Source: Aminicella lysinilytica (GTDB lineage: Bacteria > Bacillota > Clostridia > Peptostreptococcales > Anaerovoracaceae). Taken from it: DNA of 54,937 nt. Both the position numbers and the translations under genes were made by a program. The stretch lies in the NCBI RefSeq assembly GCF_004362975.1, contig NZ_SNXO01000014.1, positions 1 through 54,937 of the forward strand, read 5' to 3'. The notes beneath the pieces are model-generated. The model ran no database searches. It was not told where the DNA came from and was given only the letters and a program-made list of their open reading frames with translations. Below, one piece after another: positions 1-7,818 of the stretch (position 1 is the first letter of the stretch; the number at the start of each line of letters is the position of its first letter).

Positions 1-48
1 CTGTTTTGCTCTGATAAAACAGAAATTAATCTTGCAAATTATTTTCTA

Positions 49-88
49 CTGGAATTTTCTTTTGCAAACTGGAAGTTAGTTTTGCAAT
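49..88 (+). repeat. 20-bp tandem repeat overlapping the start region of the first ATPase gene
   Basis: Two adjacent 20-bp units, 49-68 and 69-88, both begin CTGGAA and end TTTTGCAA plus one base; they differ mainly in the middle six bases. A further related CTTGCAA lies at 31-37. The array ends 8 bases before the ATG at 97 and would lie in the 5' untranslated region or promoter of that gene. It could be an operator read by the gene's own product or by another regulator; that role is inference. Confidence 0.6.
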
Positions 89-96
89 CGACCCTT

Positions 97-1374
97 ATGA
101 AAAACAGTAAGTATCGTCCCCGTGTGATTGATAGCCAGATTGAAGAGTACCTTTCTACGTTTGGCGCAGTTTGCATCGAGGGACCGAAATGGTGCGGCAA
201 GACCTGGTCATCAGCTTATCATAGCAAGAGTGAGATAATGTTCGGGGATCCGTCCGGAAATTTTCAGAACAGAAAACTCGCAGAACTTCAGCCGTCACTT
301 GTTCTGGAGGGAGAAACTCCACGATTGATAGACGAATGGCAGGAAGTCCCTCAACTTTGGGATGCCGTTCGTTATCAGGTCGATCAGCGGACTGCAAAAG
401 GGCAATTTATCCTGACAGGTTCCGCAACGCCGAACCATAAGGGAATCCTTCACAGCGGTGCCGGGCGTATAGCTAAGTTACGTATGCGTCCAATGTCATT
501 GTATGAGTCCGGAGATTCTTCAGGAAAAGTGTCATTAAAGGCTCTTTGCGAAGGTGAACTGACGCCGGTAATGACTGGCGAAATCGATATCAAAGAATTG
601 ATTGATCTTATTATACGAGGTGGCTGGCCGGCTAATTTGGGGCTTCCTGTGAAGCAGGCTGCACTGTTGCCTAAAGAATATTTGGATGCCGTTTTAGATG
701 ATGACGTGTATCGAATGGATGGAGTGAAAAGAGATACATCTAAAATGCGTTTGTTGCTGCGTTCGCTGGCGAGAAATGAGAGCACGACCGTAACGAATAA
801 AACACTGCGTAGTGATATCAAGGCTGTAGATGACGAAGACGTTGACCGGGATACAGTAGCTGCGTATCTTAATATATTCAAACGACTATTTATCACAGAT
901 AATCAGCCGCCTTTCGCCGGAAAAATTCGCTCATCCGCGCTTATCAAACAGGCGGAAAAGCGGCATTTCGCAGATCCGTCGCTTGCCTGCGCGTTGCTTA
1001 AGGCTACGCCGGAAGGACTGCTGGATGACCTTGAGACGCTTGGTTTTTTGTTCGAGTCGCTATGTGAGCGTGATTTAAAAATATATGCAGAATCCTTTGG
1101 CGCCACTCTCTATCATTATCAGGATTACGCTGGCCGCGAGGCCGATGCTGTTATAGAATTACCCAACGGAAAATGGTGCGCTTTCGAAATCAAGTTGGGA
1201 GCAAATCAGATTGATGCCGCGGCTGAGAATCTTATCAGCATCCGAGATGAAATCGCAGGAGATAATAAAGGTGGTAAGCCTGCAGTGCTCTGTGTTTTAT
1301 GCGGTATGTCCAATGCGGCTTATTGCCGTGAGGATGGCGTTTTGGTGGTTCCGATCACAGCGTTGAAGGCTTGA
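97..1374 (+). CDS. P-loop ATPase with DUF4143 domain
   Basis: A 425-residue AAA-type ATPase of the large DUF4143 family, whose cellular role is unknown. The Walker A motif GPKWCGKT lies at residues 29-36 and the Walker B-like LIDEW near 77-81. The C-terminal part (about 200 to the end) carries the DUF4143 region, ending in a PD-(D/E)XK-like stretch with GREADAVIEL and AFEIKLG, which resembles a degenerate nuclease fold. The frame is open back to a TTG at 82, but that start would lie inside the tandem repeat, so the ATG at 97 is preferred; no strong Shine-Dalgarno is visible for either. A second family member lies at 6021-7274. Family assignment is secure; function is not. Confidence 0.85.
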   Translation: MKNSKYRPRVIDSQIEEYLSTFGAVCIEGPKWCGKTWSSAYHSKSEIMFGDPSGNFQNRKLAELQPSLVLEGETPRLIDEWQEVPQLWDAVRYQVDQRTAKGQFILTGSATPNHKGILHSGAGRIAKLRMRPMSLYESGDSSGKVSLKALCEGELTPVMTGEIDIKELIDLIIRGGWPANLGLPVKQAALLPKEYLDAVLDDDVYRMDGVKRDTSKMRLLLRSLARNESTTVTNKTLRSDIKAVDDEDVDRDTVAAYLNIFKRLFITDNQPPFAGKIRSSALIKQAEKRHFADPSLACALLKATPEGLLDDLETLGFLFESLCERDLKIYAESFGATLYHYQDYAGREADAVIELPNGKWCAFEIKLGANQIDAAAENLISIRDEIAGDNKGGKPAVLCVLCGMSNAAYCREDGVLVVPITALKA

Positions 1375-1399
1375 TGAGCGAATGAAGCGGAGGTAGGAA

Positions 1400-1972
1400 A
1401 TGTTTACAGAACGTATGGCATTAGCTGATGATTGCGCAACTTGGATCGAGTTCAATCGGGAATTCATGGCTGGTGAAATCAAGGATGAGGATCTTTGGAA
1501 CAGTACAGATCAAGTCAGCGATGAGCAATTTGCCGAGACTTTCAGTAAAGCATTGAAAGCGGAGGACATGATCAGTATATTGATATTTGAAGAGGATGGG
1601 AAGCCTGTAGGTTTTGCCAATCTCATGACCGTTTTCAGCGTTTGGACACACGGGCTGGCGCTGATAATCGACGACCTTTATCTCCGGGAGGAGTGCCGCG
1701 GCAAGGGTTGCGGCAGGCAGGCCATGGTTATGATCGAAGAATTTGCTAAAGAACGCGGGTGCAAAAGGTTGCAGTTCCAGTCTGAATTCACCAACCCCGA
1801 CGCGATGAAGTTTTACATGGCTGTCGGCTATACACCGACGGATATGAAATTTTATGTGAAATACTTGGATATGCACCGTGATATTGAAATCTCTGAAAAG
1901 GAGATTTCACAGGGCAAAACTAAAGATGCAGTTGAATCTCTAGATGAATTGAGAAAACATTATGAGTTATAG
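1400..1972 (+). CDS. GNAT-family N-acetyltransferase with an antitoxin-like C-terminal tail
   Basis: A 190-residue acetyltransferase that should transfer an acetyl group from acetyl-CoA to an unknown amine. The acetyl-CoA motif RGKGCG is at residues 100-105, after the usual beta-strand (IIDDLYLREE). The motif-B region contains NPDAMKFYMAVGY. A good ribosome site (GGAGG, 1389-1393) precedes the ATG. Residues from about 160 to the end are not part of a normal GNAT fold. They read like the C-terminal segment of Phd/RelB-type antitoxins (EISQGKTKDAVESLDELRK). The gene follows the DUF4143 ATPase by 25 bases and is closed by a clear terminator, so the two may share a transcript. Substrate unknown. 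Confidence 0.85.
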   Translation: MFTERMALADDCATWIEFNREFMAGEIKDEDLWNSTDQVSDEQFAETFSKALKAEDMISILIFEEDGKPVGFANLMTVFSVWTHGLALIIDDLYLREECRGKGCGRQAMVMIEEFAKERGCKRLQFQSEFTNPDAMKFYMAVGYTPTDMKFYVKYLDMHRDIEISEKEISQGKTKDAVESLDELRKHYEL

Positions 1973-2015
1973 CATATAGGGATTGGTGACTTACTTAGTT
2001 TGCAGGTGTTCAACC

Positions 2016-2052
2016 AATGCAGTCAGCAAAATATTGTTGGCTGCATTTTTTT
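2016..2052 (+). terminator. Rho-independent terminator after the GNAT gene
   Basis: A 13-bp stem (2016-2028 with 2035-2047, two G-U pairs) encloses a six-base AT loop and runs into seven T residues (2046-2052). It lies 44 bases after the acetyltransferase stop and 30 bases before the convergent Fic stop. Confidence 0.85.
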
Positions 2053-2081
2053 GTCCATCGCTGAGTCTCAATCCTTTCATA

Positions 2082-2972
2082 TCAGTATCCGATCCGGAAA
2101 TAGTCCAGATACTCCTTGAATTTGTCCTGGGCCGCAAGGCAGGTATCTGTGAGGAATCCTTTTTCAGTACCCCACTGATTGAGCCCGTTATAATAATACA
2201 TTTTCATGTCGTCATCGATTATGAAAGGCACGATGCAGTTGCGCAGGCATTCCTTGAACATAATGAGCCGACCGACGCGGCCATTGCCGTCCTGGAATGG
2301 GTGGATGCCCTCGAAGCGGACATGAAAATCAATGATATCTTCCAGTGACCGTTCTTTTACTGCGTTGTAGTCAGTAAGCAGGTCCCTCATTTCGTTTGAA
2401 ACTTTTTCAGGCAGGGTCGTTTCTTTACCGCCTACCTCGTTTGGCATACGCTTGTAGTCGCCCACGGCAAACCAGTTAAGCCTTGAATCGGTGGTGCCGT
2501 TCTTCAGGGTCCTGTGCAGATCCTTTATAAATTTTTCTGTCAACGCATATCTTGCATGGGTGATGATCATATCTATGCTCTTGAAGTGGTTCGCAGTCTC
2601 GACTATATCGTTGACATTTATTGATCCGTCAGACGCGCCGATCGTGTTTGTCTCAAAGATATAGCGTGTCTGATCGTGAGTCAGGCGGCTTCCTTCGATA
2701 TGATTGGAATTGTAGGTCAGCTCGATTTGAAGTTTGTGATAAATGCCGCCTGAGATATTTGCTGCCTGCTCTGCCTGCAGGATCTCCAGCAGGGTTTCGG
2801 GCGTGTCAGAACGCTTATTGCTGCGCTCAGGCCGTTCTGCGTCATCAGGGATATTCCATGTTTTGCCCGTGAGGAATGCGCCGGGTATCCTGCTTTGCGC
2901 GCAGTAATTACGCACAGTACGGTCTGACAATTTCCACTTTTTCGCCGTATCCATAACAGACAGATAGTTCAT
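2082..2972 (-). CDS. Fic-domain protein with N-terminal helix-turn-helix
   Basis: A 296-residue Fic enzyme, expected to transfer AMP (or another nucleotide moiety) from a nucleotide to a target hydroxyl. The Fic motif HPFQDGNGRVGR spans residues 214-225 with catalytic His214. An inhibitory-helix motif SNHIEG (89-94) fits the [S/T]xxxE[G/N] consensus and places it in the self-inhibited class II group, with the helix N-terminal to the Fic core. Residues 1-45 form an excisionase/MerR-like helix-turn-helix (TAKKWKLSDRTVRNYCAQ), so DNA binding and autoregulation are plausible. A good ribosome site (GGAGG) and a consensus promoter precede it. It is transcribed in the same direction as the adjacent DinJ/YafQ pair but has its own promoter. 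Target unknown. Confidence 0.92.
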   Translation of the reverse strand: MNYLSVMDTAKKWKLSDRTVRNYCAQSRIPGAFLTGKTWNIPDDAERPERSNKRSDTPETLLEILQAEQAANISGGIYHKLQIELTYNSNHIEGSRLTHDQTRYIFETNTIGASDGSINVNDIVETANHFKSIDMIITHARYALTEKFIKDLHRTLKNGTTDSRLNWFAVGDYKRMPNEVGGKETTLPEKVSNEMRDLLTDYNAVKERSLEDIIDFHVRFEGIHPFQDGNGRVGRLIMFKECLRNCIVPFIIDDDMKMYYYNGLNQWGTEKGFLTDTCLAAQDKFKEYLDYFRIGY

Positions 2973-2998
2973 AATGTGGCCCTCCTTGATTTTATACT

Positions 2999-3027
2999 AT
3001 TATAGCATATTATCGGCAAGGAATCAA
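2999..3027 (-). promoter_or_regulatory. Promoter of the Fic gene
   Basis: On the minus strand, TTGATT (plus coordinates 3022-3027) is followed after exactly 17 bases by TATAAT (2999-3004), a near-consensus housekeeping promoter about 26 bases upstream of the Fic start codon. Confidence 0.75.
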
Positions 3028-3070
3028 AACAATCATCGAATAAATGCTGAGTATTTGCCGATAGTGGCAA
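3011..3070. promoter_or_regulatory. Candidate operator half-sites around the Fic promoter
   Basis: TATCGGCAA at 3011-3019 and TTGCCGATA at 3055-3063 are a perfect 9-bp inverted repeat flanking the -35 region. A further GGCAA at 3066-3070 pairs with the second copy as TTGCC-N6-GGCAA. The left half-site lies in the spacer of the Fic promoter. Binding by the Fic protein's own helix-turn-helix is a guess. Confidence 0.45.
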
Positions 3071-3077
3071 TGAAACA

Positions 3078-3359
3078 CTAAAAAATATCAGAATGGCTTC
3101 CGGTTCTGATAAGCCTCAAGATCAAGGTAGTTTTGTTTATGCTATAGACCAATAGCCAATCAGGCCTGATATGACATTCTCGCATGCCCTTATAATTTTT
3201 GGAAGTATTAAGTGCGTGATCCTTATTACTTTTTGGGAGGTCATCACCGTTAGCAAGGATTCTGATAACCGCCTTCAGTTCGTTTAAATCGCAACCTCTT
3301 GATTTGACTTGCTTGAAATCTTTTTTGAACTGCGATGTTCGTTCAATTATGTATTTCAT
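3078..3359 (-). CDS. yafQ: YafQ-family mRNA interferase toxin
   Basis: A 93-residue RelE-superfamily toxin of the YafQ type, expected to cleave mRNA at the ribosome when free of its antitoxin. Family hallmarks are a DHALN segment, RECHIRPDWLLVY and the C-terminal RTGSHSDIF, which hold the histidine and aspartate residues used for catalysis in YafQ. The length is typical. The start codon overlaps the antitoxin stop by the ATGA arrangement, so the two are translationally coupled and antitoxin is made first. No defects are seen; the toxin is presumably functional. Confidence 0.92.
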   Translation of the reverse strand: MKYIIERTSQFKKDFKQVKSRGCDLNELKAVIRILANGDDLPKSNKDHALNTSKNYKGMRECHIRPDWLLVYSINKTTLILRLIRTGSHSDIF

Positions 3360-3628
3360 GATTCGAGCTCGTCAAATAAGTCATCTACATTATCGAATTT
3401 CTTCACATCAGAGTCCTGATCCATATGCAGGGCTTCTCTTATAGCGGCCATAGTCAGGGCATTCGGCTCCTCTTTGATTTCAAAGGGAAAGCCGTTCTGC
3501 TTGATTGCCTGAACCATAAACATATTCATAGCAGTGCCAAGATCGCAACCTAAATCGGAAAAAAGCGCTGAAGCCTGGGCTTTTATATCGGGATCGACTC
3601 TGAGAGTCATATTGATTTTCTTATTCAT
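3356..3628 (-). CDS. dinJ: DinJ/RelB-family antitoxin
   Basis: A 90-residue ribbon-helix-helix antitoxin. The N-terminal strand MNKKINMTLRVDPDIKAQ followed by two helices (about 13-45) is the dimeric DNA-binding fold. The C-terminal half, rich in Asp and Glu, is the segment that normally wraps and blocks the toxin. A strong ribosome site (AAGGAGG) sits nine bases upstream, and the gene overlaps the YafQ-type toxin. DinJ/YafQ complexes repress their own promoter, so the AT-rich 3640-3720 region is the likely operator, though no clear palindrome was identified there. Confidence 0.92.
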   Translation of the reverse strand: MNKKINMTLRVDPDIKAQASALFSDLGCDLGTAMNMFMVQAIKQNGFPFEIKEEPNALTMAAIREALHMDQDSDVKKFDNVDDLFDELES

Positions 3629-3747
3629 AACATTGACCTCCTTTTCTGCAATTATACCACAAATAATTCATATTACAATGAAATACAATAATATTATGGC
3701 AATTTATGCAAAACAGAGGTGCATGAGCGGCAGTCTGTAGCATACTG

Positions 3748-5694
3748 CTACAGACTCATGGCTGCGTTATATCCTTCAGCTACTGCCTCCTCTACTGTCC
3801 TTGCTCTTACACAGTCGCCGATCTCTATGCATTCCGGTATGTCGGTGCCGGTGATGAAGGAATCCGCAAGATCCGTCTTGGACCTCATGCCTGCGGCGAA
3901 TACCACCGTGTCACAGGTAACAGTCTGCTCTTCACCATTTTTGTCATCATAAGTTACGGAATGTTTGTCGATGCTCTTACACTTTGCTCCGAGTATCTCG
4001 CTGAAGTTGTCGTTCTCCTGGAGCAGGATGCGTATTTCATCGCCGCATGTCTTGGATGCGTCTGGACACAGAGAATTCTGCATCTCTAAAATAGAAACAT
4101 TCTTACCTTTGTCGCACAGATAGAGCGCCGTCTCGCATCCGACCTGCCCGCCGCCGATGACGATTATGGTTTCGCCCAGAGAGTCAGCGTGCTCGTAGGC
4201 CCATGTAGCGACTACGCCATTGTCAGCATTGAATCCGGGTAGCGGTAGCATCAGCGGTTCTGCTCCTACTGCTACTATCAGAGCATCGAATTTCCCGTTG
4301 ATGATCTCCGGAGTTGCTATGGTGTTCAGCTTCACGTCGATCTTCTGCTTATTGCACTGATAGATCAGAAAATCTTTGTACCCGCATAGGGCATACTTGA
4401 ATGGCACCTGCGCAGAAAATTTCAGCGCGCCGCCCAGACTGTCCGACTTCTCGAAAAGTGTGACTTTGTGGCCTCGTGCCTTTGCCGTCAGTGCCGCTTC
4501 CATTCCGCCCGGGCCGCCGCCTACGACAGCTACTCTTTTCACCTTTGTTGCATGATCCGGGAACATCCTTTCCACGCAGGCCTCATATCCGACCTGAGGA
4601 TTGACGGAGCAGCGGAACAAATGTCCATAAACGTCTGAATCATGGCAACGCATGCATTTGATGCAGGGAACCACATCATCGGCACGGCCGTCGACGGCTT
4701 TCTTGAATGTGTCAGGATCGGCGATAAGCTGTCTGGTGAGGGCAACAAAATCACACTTGCCCTGGGCTACGGCATCCTCGGCCGCCTGGAGCGATTCGAA
4801 CCCGCCAACTGCAGTCACAGGAATTTTGATTCTGCCGGACTTTTTCCACGCTTCAGCAAAATGCAGATTAGGATGGTTTCCCATGTGCTGACACGGGTGG
4901 GTGTAGGTCATATATTTTTCCGTGAGCATTCCGCAGGACGCCTGTATTATATCGCAGTAATCCTGTAGCATGCAGGCTATGTCAAGTCCCATGGCGTCGT
5001 CTATGCCACCTTTGGCGAACTCGTTTGCGGACATGCGGACCTCCATAGTCATGCGCCCGCCCGTTGCCTCGCGACATGCATCAAGTATCTCGATAGGATA
5101 ACGGCAGCGGTTTTCCAGAGATCCGCCATACTCGTCGGTACGATGATTAGTAAGAGGTGAGAAGAACTGGGCTACAGGAATGCTGTGACCGAAGTGAAAT
5201 AGCAGAGAATCGAAGCCGCAGGCCTGAAGGTCGTGACACATTTCAGCAGTAAGATTCTTGAATTTCGTCATTTCTTCCTTGGTGATTTCCTGACCGAAAT
5301 GGGGAGATTCCATAATGCGGTTGCCGTTGGAGCAGGTTAGCGGGCCTCTCCAGCTCAAAGGGAAAACGCCCAGGACTTCCATGCCGGCCCTAGCCCCGTG
5401 GGCATGGATCCTCTCGGCAAGCATAGTCATTTTGTTCTTATGGTTAAATGCGAAGGTGTCCCAGTTGCAGTGCTGGTGGTCGTCGAAAAGGTCTGCAGCC
5501 TTAGCCCCGCCGCAGTATACGAGAGCGGCGCCGGTCTTGGCGCGCGATTCGAAGTAAGAGATAGCATCTTCGTTAGGATACTGTTGTCCGCAGTCAGACG
5601 AATGTGGCGTTATGGGTGCCACGATCAGACGGTTTTTATAAAAAACCCCGTTTACCCTGATTGGAGACAGCACATGAGAAAATTGTCTGTTCAT
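3748..5694 (-). CDS. Old-yellow-enzyme-type NAD(P)H:flavin oxidoreductase with FAD domain
   Basis: A 648-residue cytoplasmic flavoprotein of the 2,4-dienoyl-CoA reductase / BaiCD-BaiH family. An FMN-binding TIM barrel occupies about residues 1-340 (NHRTDEYGGSLENRCRYPIEIL is diagnostic). A 4Fe-4S cluster motif, CIKCMRCHD followed by a further Cys in FRCSVNP, lies near 345-370. Two nucleotide-binding GxGxxG folds follow: VAVVGGGPGGMEAA for FAD and IIVIGGGQVGCETA for NAD(P)H. Such enzymes reduce activated C=C bonds of enoates, bile acids or unsaturated acyl-CoAs; the substrate cannot be told. The frame opens at 5706, but only the ATG at 5694 has a well-placed GAGG, so that start is used. It stands alone between the toxin-antitoxin pair and the next repeat region. 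Confidence 0.9.
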   Translation of the reverse strand: MNRQFSHVLSPIRVNGVFYKNRLIVAPITPHSSDCGQQYPNEDAISYFESRAKTGAALVYCGGAKAADLFDDHQHCNWDTFAFNHKNKMTMLAERIHAHGARAGMEVLGVFPLSWRGPLTCSNGNRIMESPHFGQEITKEEMTKFKNLTAEMCHDLQACGFDSLLFHFGHSIPVAQFFSPLTNHRTDEYGGSLENRCRYPIEILDACREATGGRMTMEVRMSANEFAKGGIDDAMGLDIACMLQDYCDIIQASCGMLTEKYMTYTHPCQHMGNHPNLHFAEAWKKSGRIKIPVTAVGGFESLQAAEDAVAQGKCDFVALTRQLIADPDTFKKAVDGRADDVVPCIKCMRCHDSDVYGHLFRCSVNPQVGYEACVERMFPDHATKVKRVAVVGGGPGGMEAALTAKARGHKVTLFEKSDSLGGALKFSAQVPFKYALCGYKDFLIYQCNKQKIDVKLNTIATPEIINGKFDALIVAVGAEPLMLPLPGFNADNGVVATWAYEHADSLGETIIVIGGGQVGCETALYLCDKGKNVSILEMQNSLCPDASKTCGDEIRILLQENDNFSEILGAKCKSIDKHSVTYDDKNGEEQTVTCDTVVFAAGMRSKTDLADSFITGTDIPECIEIGDCVRARTVEEAVAEGYNAAMSL

Positions 5695-5812
5695 ATAAAG
5701 CCTCATTTCTTAAATACATATGTTTCATTTGTTAATGCAATCATCGTACCACCATTCCAATACCAGTACAATGGGGCTGTCAATGCCAATTTGTTTATGG
5801 ATAGCATAAGCG

Positions 5813-5867
5813 AAACTCCCTTGAAAAAGTTGCGCATATAATCAAAAACTCCCTTGAAAAAGTTGCG
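5813..5867. repeat. Pair of 22-bp direct repeats, 33-bp period
   Basis: The 22-bp segment at 5813-5834 (starting AAACTCCC and ending GTTGCG) recurs exactly at 5846-5867, separated by an 11-base AT-rich spacer. It lies in the gap between the divergent reductase and ATPase genes. It is too short for a mobile element. It could be an operator or a remnant of a recombination site. Confidence 0.7.
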
Positions 5868-5904
5868 ATAAGGGTGCAGGATGTGTGTACTGAGATGAAA
5901 AGCG

Positions 5905-5993
5905 AGGGGAATTTTACCCTTGCTTTTCATTTAAAGATTTACACTTTGATTGAAAAGCTGTATAATATTGAAAAAGGAGGGTAAAATTACCCT
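5905..5993 (+). promoter_or_regulatory. Promoter flanked by two palindromic operator-like boxes, second DUF4143 ATPase
   Basis: TTTACA (5938-5943), 17 bases, TATAAT (5961-5966) is a near-consensus promoter. A perfect palindrome AGGGTAAAATTACCCT lies at 5978-5993, where transcription would begin. A close variant, AGGGGAATTTTACCCT, lies at 5905-5920 upstream of the -35 and is itself framed by AAAAGC/GCTTTT inverted arms. Boxes on both sides of one promoter, 73 bases apart (about seven helical turns), suggest repression by a dimeric or looping protein. The regulator is not known. Confidence 0.7.
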
Positions 5994-6020
5994 TAGATTC
6001 TATTATAAGGAGGAAAGAGA

Positions 6021-7274
6021 ATGTTGATTGCAAGGGATAGATATTTAGACGCGTTAAAAATACGGATGCATAATAATATGATCAAAGTTATAACGGGCAT
6101 CCGCAGATGCGGAAAGTCATACTTGGTGTTTAAGATATTTAAGGGCTATCTATTAGAAATCGGAACCCCGGAAAATCATATAATCTCGATAGAACTTGAT
6201 CAAAGGAAAAATAGAGAGCTCAGGAATCCGGACGCGATTTTAGAATACATTGATTCACGGATGAACGATGATGAACAATACTATATTTTGTTAGATGAAG
6301 TACAGATGCTGAAAGAATTTGAAGAGGTGCTGAATTCACTTTTGCATATTCAAAATGCAGATGTCTATGTAACAGGCAGTAATTCTAAATTCTTAACCAA
6401 GGATGTTATTACAGAATTTAGAGGTCGAGGGGATGAGGTACATATTTATCCGCTATCATTTAAAGAATTTATGGAGGTATATGAGGGAGACCAATATAAG
6501 GGATGGGCAGAATATGTGACTTATGGAGGGCTTCCTCTGGCTGCAACAATGAAAACAGATGAGCAAAAGAGTCAATACCTGAGTACGCTGTTTGATGAAA
6601 CATATATCAAAGATATAGTTGAGAGAAATCACATTGAAAAAATACAGGAATTGAATGACTTGATAAACATAATTGCGTCAAACATAGGGGCACTATCAAA
6701 TCCATCTAAAATCAAAGCGACTTTTAAAAGTGTGATCCAGTCAGACATTAGTCTTAATACGATACGACAGTATATAGAGTATTTAAAAGATGCTTTTCTT
6801 GTTAATGAAGCCCAAAGGTATGACGTTAAAGGCAGGAAATATATAGGAACGCCGGTCAAGTATTACTTTGAAGATGTAGGGCTTCGCAATGCAAGGCTGG
6901 GTTTCAGACAAGTTGAGGAGACGCATCTCATGGAGAATATTATCTATAATGAGTTTAAAGTGCGAGGATTTCAGGTAGATATTGGGGTTGTAAATAAAAG
7001 AGAGAGGATGTCAAGCGGAGTTACTACCAAGAAGCAACTTGAGATAGATTTTATTGCGACACAGGGAAGTAAGAAGTATTATGTTCAGTCCGCCTATAGT
7101 ATTCCGGATATAGAGAAAATGAGACAGGAAAAGGCATCGCTGGTAAATGTGAAAGATTCTTTTAAAAAGATTATTATAGTGAAAGATATTATAAATGTCA
7201 GACATGATGAGGACGGAATAACAATTATGAGTATATATGATTTTCTATTACTGAATAACAGTTTGGATATGTAA
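6021..7274 (+). CDS. P-loop ATPase with DUF4143 domain
   Basis: A 417-residue member of the same ATPase family as the gene at 97-1374. Walker A GIRRCGKS is at residues 26-33 and Walker B YYILLDEVQ near 88-95. A sensor-like VTGSNSKFLTKD follows, and the C-terminal DUF4143 region begins around 200. Near 340-365 the text EIDFIATQGSKKYYVQSAYS resembles a PD-(D/E)XK core in which the usual catalytic Lys of the ExK pair is replaced by Ser (VQSA), so nuclease activity is doubtful. A good AGGAGG precedes the ATG. It is clearly more AT-rich than the genes on either side, which fits recent acquisition. Two bases separate it from the downstream sigma factor gene. Function unknown. Confidence 0.87.
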   Translation: MLIARDRYLDALKIRMHNNMIKVITGIRRCGKSYLVFKIFKGYLLEIGTPENHIISIELDQRKNRELRNPDAILEYIDSRMNDDEQYYILLDEVQMLKEFEEVLNSLLHIQNADVYVTGSNSKFLTKDVITEFRGRGDEVHIYPLSFKEFMEVYEGDQYKGWAEYVTYGGLPLAATMKTDEQKSQYLSTLFDETYIKDIVERNHIEKIQELNDLINIIASNIGALSNPSKIKATFKSVIQSDISLNTIRQYIEYLKDAFLVNEAQRYDVKGRKYIGTPVKYYFEDVGLRNARLGFRQVEETHLMENIIYNEFKVRGFQVDIGVVNKRERMSSGVTTKKQLEIDFIATQGSKKYYVQSAYSIPDIEKMRQEKASLVNVKDSFKKIIIVKDIINVRHDEDGITIMSIYDFLLLNNSLDM

Positions 7275-7276
7275 CA

Positions 7277-7816
7277 ATGTTAACAATTTTACTTCAGGTC
7301 ATACAGACCGTCATCGAGACAATTGAAAAGAAGTACCGGAAAATGATGCAGTATGTGTCATACTCCGTTTTAAAGGACCACCAGCTGGCAGAGGACGCCG
7401 TTCAGGAGTCCCTGCTTATCATTGACAAAAACCAGCACAAGCTGGAGGATCTCGATTCCGCCCGGGCGAAAAACTATATTTACACCGTCACCAAGAACGA
7501 GGCTCTGCACATGGCAGAAAAAAACTTTAAAAATAATGTCACATTTTCCGATCCAGAGACCTTTAATAATATAGAAGGGGATGTAGATGTGAATAGTTTC
7601 TGCGATGAGTACGGATTCAGCGCCGGCGTATCCATAGCGTTAAATCAGCTCAGCGAGGCCGACAAGGATATGATCTGTTACCGTTACGGCGGCGGCTACA
7701 GCTTCCGGGAAATCGCCAGGATGATGGACACTGATGAAGCCATACTCCGCAAACGCATGGAGCGCGCCAGGAAGAAACTTCGCAAGATCATCAAGGAAGA
7801 TAATGAAAGGGTCTAG
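7277..7816 (+). CDS. ECF-type RNA polymerase sigma factor
   Basis: A 179-residue sigma-70-family factor of the small ECF class. Region 2 is recognisable at about 25-90 (LKDHQLAEDAVQESLLII, then the tryptophan-less RAKNYIYTVTKNEALHMAEK). Region 4 lies at 125-175 (LSEADKDMICYRYGGGYSFREIARMMDTDEAILRKRMERARKKLRK), the helix-turn-helix that reads -35 elements. It starts two bases after the ATPase stop with no visible Shine-Dalgarno, so translation is probably coupled. The next gene, two bases downstream, encodes the likely membrane anti-sigma partner. Targets may include the secreted-protein genes just downstream. Confidence 0.9.
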   Translation: MLTILLQVIQTVIETIEKKYRKMMQYVSYSVLKDHQLAEDAVQESLLIIDKNQHKLEDLDSARAKNYIYTVTKNEALHMAEKNFKNNVTFSDPETFNNIEGDVDVNSFCDEYGFSAGVSIALNQLSEADKDMICYRYGGGYSFREIARMMDTDEAILRKRMERARKKLRKIIKEDNERV

Positions 7817-7818
7817 GC

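Noticed and set aside
1-22. CTGTTTT-N8-AAAACAG inverted repeat at the window edge
   Set aside because: Too short and without a clear T-tract or gene context; upstream sequence is not available.
1983-2348. 121-residue plus-strand open frame overlapping the Fic gene
   Set aside because: It is antisense to the conserved Fic core for most of its length, has no ribosome site and crosses a terminator.
5703-5930. 75-residue minus-strand frame with a repeated RNFFKGV segment
   Set aside because: The repetition is just the 22-bp DNA repeat read in frame; no ribosome site or recognisable family, and it overlaps the reductase start.
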